From NCBI GenBank assembly GCA_028622995.1, contig JAJQJQ010000057.1:186001-250000 (forward strand): a stretch of 64,000 nucleotides of DNA, given 5' to 3'. Below the pieces are notes generated by a model. It saw only the letters and a program-made list of their open reading frames with translations, did not search any database and had not been told where the DNA came from. This document shows positions 15,001-25,842 of this stretch, in pieces; position 1 is the first letter of the stretch, and each line of letters begins with the position of its first letter. Position numbers and translations under genes: made by a program. The stretch comes from Panagrolaimus kolymaensis. Its lineage: Eukaryota; Nematoda; Chromadorea; Rhabditida; Panagrolaimidae.

Positions 15001-18000
15001 GATAAAAGATTCTCATCGAATTAAAGAAAAAAAAGTTTTAACACTTTTTTTTATTCCAAAAATTTGAAACCATTTTATTGGTTTGACGAAGCTGCTAAGA
15101 AGCGAGCAACGTCCATAATAATTAAACTTGTAAATTCTGGCAGTGTCTAAAAGATAAAAGATTCTCATCGAATTAAAGAAAAAAAAGTTTTAACACTTTT
15201 TTTTATTCCAAAAATTTGAAACCATTTTATTTGTTTGACGAAGCTGCTAAGAAGCGAGCAACGTCCATAATAATTAAACTTGTAAATTCTGGCAGTGTCT
15301 AAAAGATAAAAGATTCTCATCGAATTAAAGAAAAAAAAGTTTTAACACTTTTTTTTATTCCAAAAATTTGAAACCATTTTATTTGTTTGACGAAGCTGCT
15401 AAGAAGCAAGCAACGTCCATAATAATTAAACTTGTAAATTCTGGCAGTGTCTAAAAGATAAAAGATTCTCATCGAATTAAAGAAAAAAAAGTTTTAACAC
15501 TTTTTTTTATTCCAAAAATTTGAAACCATTTTATTGGTTTGACGAAGCTGCTAAGAAGCGAGCAACGTCCATAATAATTAAACTTGTAAATTCTGGCAGT
15601 GTCTAAAAGATAAAAGATTCTCATCGAATTAAAGAAAAAAAAGTTTTAACACTTTTTTTTATTCCAAAAATTTGAAACCATTTTATTGGTTTGATGAAGC
15701 TGCCATGAAGCAAGCAACGTCCATAATAATTAAACTTGTAAATTCTGGCAGTGTCTAAAAGATAAAAGATTCTCATCGAATTAAAGAAAAAAAAGTTTTA
15801 ACACTTTTTTTTATTCCAAAAATTTGAAACCATTTTATTTGTTTGACGAAGCTGCTAAGAAGCGAGCAACGTCCATAATAATTAAACTTGTAAATTCTGG
15901 CAGTGTCTAAAAGATAAAAGATTCTCATCGAATTAAAGAAAAAAAAGTTTTAACACTTTTTTTTATTCCAAAAATTTGAAACCATTTTATTGGTTTGACG
16001 AAGCTGCTAAGAAGCGAGCAACGTCCATAATAATTAAACTTGTAAATTCTGGCAGTGTCTAAAAGATAAAAGATTCTCATCGAATTAAAGAAAAAAAAGT
16101 TTTAACACTTTTTTTTATTCCAAAAATTTGAAACCATTTTATTGGTTTGATGAAGCTGCCATGAAGCAAGCAACGTCCATAATAATTAAACTTGTAAATT
16201 CTGGCAGTGTCTAAAAGATAAAAGATTCTCATCGAATTAAAGAAAAAAAAGTTTTAACACTTTTTTTTATTCCAAAAATTTGAAACCATTTTATTGGTTT
16301 GATGAAGCTGCCATGAAGCAAGCAACGTCCATAATAATTAAACTTGTAAATTCTGGCAGTGTCTAAAAGATAAAAGATTCTCATCGAATTAAAGAAAAAA
16401 AAGTTTTAACACTTTTTTTTATTCCAAAAATTTGAAACCATTTTATTGGTTTGACGAAGCTGCTAAGAAGCGAGCAACGTCCATAATAATTAAACTTGTA
16501 AATTCTGGCAGTGTCTAAAAGATAAAAGATTCTCATCGAATTAAAGAAAAAAAAGTTTTAACACTTTTTTTTATTCCAAAAATTTGAAACCATTTTATTT
16601 GTTTGACGAAGCTGCTAAGAAGCGAGCAACGTCCATAATAATTAAACTTGTAAATTCTGGCAGTGTCTAAAAGATAAAAGATTCTCATCGAATTAAAGAA
16701 AAAAAAGTTTTAACACTTTTTTTTATTCCAAAAATTTGAAACCATTTTATTGGTTTGATGAAGCTGCCATGAAGCAAGCAACGTCCATAATAATTAAACT
16801 TGTAAATTCTGGCAGTGTCTAAAAGATAAAATATTCTCATCGAATTAAAGAAAAAAAAGTTTTAACACTTTTTTTTATTCCAAAAATTTGAAACCATTTT
16901 ATTGGTTTGACGAAGCTGCTAAGAAGCGAGCAACGTCCATAATAATTAAACTTGTAAATTCTGGCAGTGTCTAAAAGATAAAATATTCTCATCGAATTAA
17001 AGAAAAAAAAGTTTTAACACTTTTTTTTATTCCAAAAATTTGAAACCATTTTATTGGTTTGACGAAGCTGCTAAGAAGCGAGCAACGTCCATAATAATTA
17101 AACTTGTAAATTCTGGCAGTGTCTAAAAGATAAAAGATTCTCATCGAATTAAAGAAAAAAAAGTTTTAACACTTTTTTTTATTCCAAAAATTTGAAACCT
17201 TTTTATTTGTTTGACGAAGCTGCTAAGAAGCGAGCAACGTCCATAATAATTATACTTGTAAATTCTGGCAGTGTCTAAAAGATAAAAGATTCTCATCGAA
17301 TTAAAGAAAAAAAGTTTTAACACTTTTTTTTATTCCAAAAATTTGAAACCATTTTATTGGTTTGATGAAGCTGCCATGAAGCAAGCAACGTCCATAATAA
17401 TTAAACTTGTAAATTCTGGCAGTGTCTAAAAGATAAAAGATTCTCATCGAATTAAAGAAAAAAAAGTTTTAACACTTTTTTTTATTCCAAAAATTTGAAA
17501 CCATTTTATTGGTTTGATGAAGCTGCCATGAAGCAAGCAACGTCCATAATAATTAAACTTGTAAATTCTGGCAGTGTCTAAAAGATAAAATATTCTCATC
17601 GAATTAAAGAAAAAAAAGTTTTAACACTTTTTTTTATTCCAAAAATTTGAAACCATTTTATTTGTTTGACGAAGCTGCTAAGAAGCGAGCAACGTCCATA
17701 ATAATTAAACTTGTAAATTCTGGCAGTGTCTAAAAGATAAAAGATTCTCATCGAATTAAAGAAAAAAAAGTTTTAACACTTTTTTTTATTCCAAAAATTT
17801 GAAACCATTTTATTGGTTTGACGAAGCTGCTAAGAAGCGAGCAACGTCCATAATAATTAAACTTGTAAATTCTGGCAGTGTCTAAAAGATAAAATATTCT
17901 CATCGAATTAAAGAAAAAAAAGTTTTAACACTTTTTTTTATTCCAATAATTTGAAACCATTTTATTTGTTTGACGAAGCTGCTAAGAAGCGAGCAACGTC

Positions 18001-21000
18001 CATAATAATTAAACTTGTAAATTCTATAAGTGTCCAAAATCGAAATTATTTTAATCGAATTTTACAAAAAAAAGTTTTAACACTTTTTTTTATTCCAAAA
18101 ATTTGAAACCATTTTATTTGTTTGACGAAGCTGCTAAGAAGCGAGCAACGTCCATAATAATTAAACTTGTAAATTCTGGCAGTGTCTAAAAGATAAAATA
18201 TTCTCATCGAATTAAAGAAAAAAAAGTTTTAACACTTTTTTTTATTCCAAAAATTTGAAACCATTTTATTGGTTTGATGAAGCTGCCATGAAGCAAGCAA
18301 CGTCCATAATAATTAAACTTGTAAATTCTGGCAGTGTCTAAAAGATAAAAGATTCTCATCGAATTAAAGAAAAAAAAGTTTTAACACTTTTTTTTATTCC
18401 AAAAATTTGAAACCATTTTATTGGTTTGACGAAGCTGCTAAGAAGCGAGCAACGTCCATAATAATTAAACTTGTAAATTCTGGCAGTGTCTAAAAGATAA
18501 AATATTCTCATCGAATTAAAGAAAAAAAAGTTTTAACACTTTTTTTTATTCCAAAAATTTGAAACCATTTTATTGGTTTGACGAAGCTGCTAAGAAGCGA
18601 GCAACGTCCATAATAATTAAACTTGTAAATTCTGGCAGTGTCTAAAAGATAAAATATTCTCATCGAATTAAAGAAAAAAAAGTTTTAACACTTTTTTTTA
18701 TTCCAATAATTTGAAACCATTTTATTTGTTTGACGAAGCTGCTAAGAAGCGAGCAACGTCCATAATAATTAAACTTGTAAATTCTATAAGTGTCCAAAAT
18801 CGAAATTATTTTAATCGAATTTTACAAAAAAAAGTTTTAACACTTTTTTTTATTCCAAAAATTTGAAACCATTTTATTGGTTTGACGAAGCTGCTAAGAA
18901 GCGAGCAACGTCCATAATAATTAAACTTGTAAATTCTGGCAGTGTCTAAAAGATAAAATATTCTCATCGAATTAAAGAAAAAAAAGTTTTAACACTTTTT
19001 TTTATTCCAAAAATTTGAAACCATTTTATTGGTTTGATGAAGCTGCCATGAAGCAAGCAACGTCCATAATAATTAAACTTGTAAATTCTGGCAGTGTCTA
19101 AAAGATAAAATATTCTCATCGAATTAAAGAAAAAAAAGTTTTAACACTTTTTTTTATTCCAAAAATTTGAAACCATTTTATTGGTTTGATGAAGCTGCCA
19201 TGAAGCAAGCAACGTCCATAATAATTAAACTTGTAAATTCTGGCAGTGTCTAAAAGATAAAAGATTCTCATCGAATTAAAGAAAAAAAAGTTTTAACACT
19301 TTTTTTTATTCCAAAAATTTGAAACCATTTTATTGGTTTGATGAAGCTGCCATGAAGCAAGCAACGTCCATAATAATTAAACTTGTAAATTCTGGCAGTG
19401 TCTAAAAGATAAAATATTCTCATCGAATTAAAGAAAAAAAAGTTTTAACACTTTTTTTTATTCCAAAAATTTGAAACCATTTTATTTGTTTGACGAAGCT
19501 GCTAAGAAGCGAGCAACGTCCATAATAATTAAACTTGTAAATTCTGGCAGTGTCTAAAAGATAAAATATTCTCATCGAATTAAAGAAAAAAAAGTTTTAA
19601 CACTTTTTTTTATTCCAAAAATTTGAAACCATTTTATTGGTTTGACGAAGCTGCTAAGAAGCGAGCAACGTCCATAATAATTAAACTTGTAAATTCTGGC
19701 AGTGTCTAAAAGATAAAATATTCTCATCGAATTAAAGAAAAAAAAGTTTTAACACTTTTTTTTATTCCAATAATTTGAAACCATTTTATTTGTTTGACGA
19801 AGCTGCTAAGAAGCGAGCAACGTCCATAATAATTAAACTTGTAAATTCTATAAGTGTCCAAAATCGAAATTATTTTAATCGAATTTTACAAAAAAAAGTT
19901 TTAACACTTTTTTTTATTCCAAAAATTTGAAACCATTTTATTGGTTTGACGAAGCTGCTAAGAAGCGAGCAACGTCCATAATAATTAAACTTGTAAATTC
20001 TGGCAGTGTCTAAAAGATAAAATATTCTCATCGAATTAAAGAAAAAAAAGTTTTAACACTTTTTTTTATTCCAAAAATTTGAAACCATTTTATTGGTTTG
20101 ACGAAGCTGCTAAGAAGCGAGCAACGTCCATAATAATTAAACTTGTAAATTCTGGCAGTGTCTAAAAGATAAAAGATTCTCATCGAATTAAAGAAAAAAA
20201 AGTTTTAACACTTTTTTTTATTCCAAAAATTTGAAACCATTTTATTGGTTTGACGAAGCTGCTAAGAAGCGAGCAACGTCCATAATAATTAAACTTGTAA
20301 ATTCTGGCAGTGTCTAAAAGATAAAAGATTCTCATCGAATTAAAGAAAAAAAAGTTTTAACACTTTTTTTTATTCCAAAAATTTGAAACCATTTTATTTG
20401 TTTGACGAAGCTGCTAAGAAGCGAGCAACGTCCATAATAATTAAACTTGTAAATTCTGGCAGTGTCTAAAAGATAAAAGATTCTCATCGAATTAAAGAAA
20501 AAAAAGTTTTAACACTTTTTTTTATTCCAAAAATTTGAAACCATTTTATTGGTTTGATGAAGCTGCCATGAAGCAAGCAACGTCCATAATAATTAAACTT
20601 GTAAATTCTGGCAGTGTCTAAAAGATAAAAGATTCTCATCGAATTAAAGAAAAAAAAGTTTTAACACTTTTTTTTATTCCAAAAATTTGAAACCATTTTA
20701 TTGGTTTGATGAAGCTGCCATGAAGCAAGCAACGTCCATAATAATTAAACTTGTAAATTCTGGCAGTGTCTAAAAGATAAAAGATTCTCATCGAATTAAA
20801 GAAAAAAAAGTTTTAACACTTTTTTTTATTCCAAAAATTTGAAACCATTTTATTGGTTTGACGAAGCTGCTAAGAAGCGAGCAACGTCCATAATAATTAA
20901 ACTTGTAAATTCTGGCAGTGTCTAAAAGATAAAAGATTCTCATCGAATTAAAGAAAAAAAAGTTTTAACACTTTTTTTTATTCCAAAAATTTGAAACCAT

Positions 21001-23032
21001 TTTATTGGTTTGATGAAGCTGCCATGAAGCAAGCAACGTCCATAATAATTAAACTTGTAAATTCTGGCAGTGTCTAAAAGATAAAATATTCTCATCGAAT
21101 TAAAGAAAAAAAAGTTTTAACACTTTTTTTTATTCCAATAATTTGAAACCATTTTATTTGTTTGACGAAGCTGCTAAGAAGCGAGCAACGTCCATAATAA
21201 TTAAACTTGTAAATTCTATAAGTGTCCAAAATCGAAATTATTTTAATCGAATTTTACAAAAAAAAGTTTTAACACTTTTTTTTATTCCAAAAATTTGAAA
21301 CCATTTTATTGGTTTGACGAAGCTGCTAAGAAGCGAGCAACGTCCATAATAATTAAACTTGTAAATTCTGGCAGTGTCTAAAAGATAAAATATTCTCATC
21401 GAATTAAAGAAAAAAAAGTTTTAACACTTTTTTTTATTCCAAAAATTTGAAACCATTTTATTGGTTTGACGAAGCTGCTAAGAAGCGAGCAACGTCCATA
21501 ATAATTAAACTTGTAAATTCTGGCAGTGTCTAAAAGATAAAAGATTCTCATCGAATTAAAGAAAAAAAAGTTTTAACACTTTTTTTTATTCCAAAAATTT
21601 GAAACCATTTTATTGGTTTGATGAAGCTGCCATGAAGCAAGCAACGTCCATAATAATTAAACTTGTAAATTCTATAAGTGTCCAAAATCGAAATTATTTT
21701 AATCGAATTTTACAAAAAAAAGTTTTAACACTTTTTTTTATTCCAAAAATTTGAAACCATTTTATTGGTTTGACGAAGCTGCTAAGAAGCGAGCAACGTC
21801 CATAATAATTAAACTTGTAAATTCTGGCAGTGTCTAAAAGATAAAATATTCTCATCGAATTAAAGAAAAAAAAGTTTTAACACTTTTTTTTATTCCAAAA
21901 ATTTGAAACCATTTTATTTGTTTGACGAAGCTGCTAAGAAGCGAGCAACGTCCATAATAATTAAACTTGTAAATTCTGGCAGTGTCTAAAAGATAAAAGA
22001 TTCTCATCGAATTAAAGAAAAAAAAGTTTTAACACTTTTTTTTATTCCAAAAATTTGAAACCATTTTATTTGTTTGACGAAGCTGCTAAGAAGCGAGCAA
22101 CGTCCATAATAATTAAACTTGTAAATTCTGGCAGTGTCTAAAAGATAAAAGATTCTCATCGAATTAAAGAAAAAAAAGTTTTAACACTTTTTTTTATTCC
22201 AAAAATTTGAAACCATTTTATTGGTTTGACGAAGCTGCTAAGAAGCGAGCAACGTCCATAATAATTAAACTTGTAAATTCTGGCAGTGTCTAAAAGATAA
22301 AAGATTCTCATCGAATTAAAGAAAAAAAAGTTTTAACACTTTTTTTTATTCCAAAAATTTGAAACCATTTTATTGGTTTGATGAAGCTGCTAAGAAGCGA
22401 GCAACGTCCATAATAATTAAACTTGTAAATTCTGGCAGTGTCTAAAAGATAAAAGATTCTCATCGAATTAAAGAAAAAAAAGTTTTAACACTTTTTTTTA
22501 TTCCAAAAATTTGAAACCATTTTATTGGTTTGACGAAGCTGCTAAGAAGCGAGCAACGTCCATAATAATTAAACTTGTAAATTCTATAAGTGTCTAAAAG
22601 ATAAAAGATTCTCATCGAATTAAAGAAAAAAAAGTTTTAACACTTTTTTTTATTCCAAAAATTTGAAACCATTTTATTGGTTTGACGAAGCTGCTAAGAA
22701 GCGAGCAACGTCCATAATAATTAAACTTGTAAATTCTATAAGTGTCTAAAAGATAAAAGATTCTCATCGAATTAAAGAAAAAAAAGTTTTAACACTTTTT
22801 TTTATTCCAAAAATTTGAAACCATTTTATTGGTTTGATGAAGCTGCCATGAAGCAAGCAACGTCCATAATAATTAAACTTGTAAATTCTATAAGTGTCCA
22901 AAATCGAAATTATTTTAATCGAATTTTACAAAAAAAAGTTTTAACACTTTTTTTTATTCCAAAAATTTGAAACCATTTTATTGGTTTGACGAAGCTGCTA
23001 AGAAGCGAGCAACGTCCATAATAATTAAACTT
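1..23032. repeat. 152-bp satellite DNA array, about 151 tandem copies
   Basis: The unit CCAAAAATTTGAAACC recurs every 152 bp (for example TTCC at 111, 263, 415) without interruption to 23,032, where unique sequence begins. Two subtypes differ in a 40-bp block after AAATTCT: type A reads ATAAGTGTCCAAAATCG, type B reads GGCAGTGTCTAAAAGAT; both blocks are the same length. A second variable site reads CTGCCATGAAGCAAGC or CTGCTAAGAAGCGAGC. Type A dominates the first 3.3 kb, type B the rest. Phase is kept over the whole array except for one 47-bp partial duplication (7,559-7,605) and one single-A deletion near 17,306. The array is open at the left window edge, so its full size is unknown. Short ORFs inside it are translations of the repeat. 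The role is unknown; pericentromeric, subtelomeric or interstitial heterochromatin are all possible. Confidence 0.98.
7559..7605. repeat. 47-bp partial monomer duplication inside the satellite
   Basis: One satellite segment, from TTCCAAAAATTTG to GCTGCTAAGA, is repeated immediately, shifting the 152-bp phase by 47 bp. It is the only large phase break in the array and probably records an unequal exchange or replication slip. The neighbouring rare variant AAACGTGTAAA occurs at about 6,717 and 8,740, that is 13 monomers apart once these 47 bp are subtracted. Confidence 0.85.
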
Positions 23033-23384
23033 CATAACTGTGTTATCTTCCTTTGTGATGCATTTCAACAATTCTCCGGGGCGTTCAGCTTTAACAAATT
23101 TTCGTTGAAATCTCTTGTCTTTTTCATTTGGGTAACCAAGAAAAAGAGCAAGAAGTTTGACAATCATTTGAGACTAAAAGTTTTAGAGTTAAACATATCT
23201 TGGATTTGTAAAAGTAAAATAAACTTACTGAACAATTTACATCTCTTGCTCTATGAGGATTGTTATCTCTTGAGAGAAAAAAACTCATATACGCTGCAAC
23301 AAGGACTTCTAATTCAGGCCAAACATCGGCTGGAACAATAAATTCCTTTTTCTTATTGTTTGATTCCTTATCATGTTTCACCAT
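23033..23384 (-). pseudogene. Unrecognised two-exon gene truncated by the satellite array
   Basis: Exon 1 (23,384-23,229) starts MVKHDKESNNKKKEF and contains IVPADVWPELEVLVAAYMS; a 55-nt intron with GTAAGT and TTTTAG joins it in phase 0 to exon 2 (from 23,173), which reads SQMIVKLLALFLGYPNEKDK and then KRFQRKFVKAERPGELLKC. The clean splice join and ordinary amino-acid composition argue that it is real coding sequence. The frame then runs straight into satellite monomer sequence at 23,032, so the natural 3' end is missing; any protein would finish with repeat-encoded residues. I do not recognise the family. The spacing of the PADVWPELE stretch is slightly reminiscent of an F-box, but this is a weak impression. 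The plus-strand ORF over the same stretch is taken as antisense. Confidence 0.55.
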
Positions 23385-23899
23385 GATGATCAGTAAAGTT
23401 AGTAATAAGAAGAGATACTAAAAAATATTTTTTTTAGACGAGATGAAAAAAGCGCGCCAACTTGGAGTCTCAGATAAATGTTTAAATGGCCTGCAAACAA
23501 TATGGACTATGTCAAATGCGCGTCTGTTCCTTTAAAAAATTTGTCGATCCTTTGTTGTGGGTATAAAAGGGTAATAAAGAAAAACAAAACAAAAAAGACA
23601 ATAAAGAAAAGAGTATCTGTTGAATATATCCATCTATTTTTTGAAAGCTTTTTGATAAATACCGCAAGACGCTGTTCGATGACCTGGAATATTTTTTGAA
23701 TCGCGGTTGAGGACAAACATATTATATCTGAACGCTTGAGGGTATAAATGTGTGTATACATTTGAAAATAAAAAGATAAGGCTCCGCCTCTTTAATGCCT
23801 AAAGTAAAGAACATTTTTTGGCAAAAATTCAATTTTGGGTTCAAATTTTGTCTTGATCGGTCGCTTTTTCATTTTTCTCTCTAAAATAAATAAATAAAT

Positions 23900-24462
23900 A
23901 TGGATTTAAATGAATATGAATATGTTGGTTTTGAATGTAACCATTTTATGCCAGTACGAATTTTCGTTCATCTGGAGAAAAGAGAAAATCAAACGGTAAA
24001 TTGCCTTGTTTGTGGCAGTACTCATTATGTTATAGCATTGTTCCTTCCATTGGACCAATAGATAAAGAATCGGCAGTTTACTATTATGGGAAGCAATGGC
24101 GCAATGTCAATGACAACCAAATGGATATTCTTTTTGCTCGACTCTCAATAGATGGAAAAAACTCTCATAGGTAAAAGCATTTTATTTTGTTACTTTTTCC
24201 GCTCATTTCAGAAAAGTTTTACAGAGCTTCAAAGGATGAAAAAACACTTCAATTTTTTAAATGGTTTGATTCTTATTGGAAAAAGAAGGCAATGAATGTC
24301 ATCTTCCCTTGTTGTCATGTAATCCCCTTACAAATTCTTAAACGTCAAACTATTAAATCAGATGAAACCTTCAAATGTCCATTTTGCTATATACGTCATG
24401 ATTGTCATTTAATAATTCCAACAGAAAGAGAAGAAACTCATTTGTCAGGGTATGATTCGTAA
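23900..24462 (+). CDS. Small Cys/His-rich protein, RING-like spacing, frame uncertain
   Basis: The ATG at 23,900 gives MDLNEYEYVGFECNHFMP and later VNCLVCG, a C..H..C..C cluster, but this frame stops at 24,059. A second frame continues to YYYGKQWRNVNDNQMDIL and splices through a 54-nt intron (24,171-24,224, GTAAAA to TTACAG) into an exon ending YDS at 24,460. That exon has another cluster, IFPCCHVIPLQ and FKCPFCYIRHDCH, resembling half a RING or related zinc module. The two frames are joined either by a 65-nt intron with donor GTACGA at 23,954 (which removes the first C..C pair) or by a one-base frameshift. If it is a frameshift the gene is broken. Function is unknown; zinc binding is an inference from Cys/His spacing. 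Confidence 0.42.
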
Positions 24463-25076
24463 ATGATTCTGATTATTTTTTTAATCAACTTGAGTTTATT
24501 TTTTAACTGATAATTATTGTAATCTGTTATCATAAACATTTTTGTAAGGATACCAGCTGTGTCTCATTACATTCTTTAGTTCCAATCTTTAGTACCGGCT
24601 TTAGTTCCAACGTTAGTTCCATTTGATTTACAGTATACTTTGAATTAGGGAGAAGTTTACGTAAGTAATATACGCAGAAAAATACAGTAAGATTGTCGGC
24701 GAGATAAAAGATTACGTCGATTAAATTTAAACGTTTTAAAAAATCATGAAACGTAAAACGTAATTTAAAAATTTAATATTTAAAATTAAACGTGAACAAA
24801 AAAGGAAATTAAATAATGGAATCTCCATGAGATTTGGAGTAAAAAGATGCCCATCATGCTTGATTTAAATTAAATATTAATAATTATGTCATGGAATTTA
24901 ATAATTTCAAAAACGTCAATTAAAAAAGCAATTAAAATTTAAATTACATAATGACGTAACAGTACGCGCAGCCAATCAGAGGTCACGTAAAGGCTCCGCC
25001 CCTTTTTGACGTAAACCAATCAGCAGGCTTGGCTCCGCCCAACAAAAATGGAGAACCCGTCATAGCATCACTACTT
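24463..25076. other. Intergenic AT-rich stretch before the satellite relic
   Basis: No coding sequence is visible. It contains TTTAGTTCCAACGTTAGTTCC-like short repeats near 24,590 and the repeated CCAAT/GC-box block at 24,972-25,040 described separately. Confidence 0.6.
24972..25040. promoter_or_regulatory. Direct repeat of CCAATCAG plus GGCTCCGCCC boxes
   Basis: CCAATCAG at 24,972 and 25,016 is followed in each case about 12-15 bp later by GGCTCCGCCC (24,992 and 25,031), with TCACGT and TGACGT between. This is strikingly GC-rich for its surroundings and resembles paired CCAAT and GC boxes. No gene start follows immediately, so a promoter function is only an inference; it could also be the edge of an unrecognised element, since AAGGCTCCGCC also occurs at 23,780. 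Confidence 0.25.
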
Positions 25077-25330
25077 CAGTGTCCAAAATTGGAAATATTC
25101 TCATCGAATTACAGAAAAAATAGTTTTAACACTTTTTTTTATTCCAAAAATTTGAAACCATTTTATTGGTTTGACGAAGCTGCTAAGAAGCGAGCAACGT
25201 CCATAATAATTAAACTTTTAAATTCTGGCAGTGTCTAAAAGATAAAAGATTCTCATCGAATTACAGAAAAAAAAGTTTTAACACTTTTTTTTTTCCAAAA
25301 TTTGAAACCATTTTTTTGGTTTGTTGAAGC
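25077..25330. repeat. Diverged 1.7-copy relic of the 152-bp satellite
   Basis: Starting CAGTGTCCAAAATTGG and continuing through TTCCAAAAATTTGAAACC, GCTGCTAAGAAGCGAGC and a second partial unit ending at TTGTTGAAGC, this is the array monomer with several substitutions and small indels (for example TTTTTTTTTCC and CCATTTTTTTGG). It lies 2.0 kb outside the array, separated by unique sequence with gene remnants. Confidence 0.95.
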
Positions 25331-25842
25331 TTCCGATTAACTTCTAAAATTCGGCTAAATTCACCCAAGAAATATAAAAATTTAACTTTTATCCGATATT
25401 ATGTAGTCGATTCCGGGCTAATTTATGGTGTATTTCATATATTTTAATGTTCTATAAAAATGTGGAGAAATTTGCATATTTATATTACAAATTGATGCCA
25501 TTTCTTAACCAAGTGGTCGTAGACACCTACGAAAAATACCATATATTCCCCATAATCTCCTCTATCGATACAGTTAAAAAAATTTTAAAACAAAGCGTGT
25601 CACTTTTGAATTTTCCTCATCGATGTGCAGGCGATCACCATTTTTAACAGGGAAATCCATTTTTTTCACATTTTTCCTTGTTGAAAACTATTTGAACATG
25701 ATGTCAAAAACTAAAATAGAAAATTTAAAAAAATTTTTTCCGCGTTTTCTAAAATTTTTAAATTTACTCGTAGAGTCTCTTTTTACATTTAGTTTTTTTG
25801 AAAATTCTTTAATTCTTTTATTATTTTTTTAGGCTATTTGTT
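25331..25842. other. Non-coding stretch upstream of the FLYWCH-like gene
   Basis: AT-rich sequence with two short open frames of low-complexity, Phe-rich translation that I take as chance. It probably includes the promoter and 5' leader of the gene beginning at 25,843; a TTTTTTTAG acceptor-like site at 25,823-25,832 lies just before the start codon. Confidence 0.5.

Noticed and set aside
17141..17323. Minus-strand ORF inside the satellite
   Set aside because: It exists only because one monomer has a 1-bp deletion; it is a translation of repeat sequence.
1..23032. CRISPR-like or rDNA-like array
   Set aside because: There are no unique spacers between repeats and no rRNA sequence; monomers are head-to-tail and identical throughout their length.
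22967..23341. 124-codon plus-strand ORF at the satellite edge
   Set aside because: It begins in a satellite monomer and runs antisense to a spliced minus-strand gene with proper splice sites; no domain is recognisable.
23507..23761. 84-codon minus-strand ORF upstream of the truncated gene
   Set aside because: Phe-rich and without recognisable domain or clear splice link; it could be an upstream exon but the evidence is too weak.
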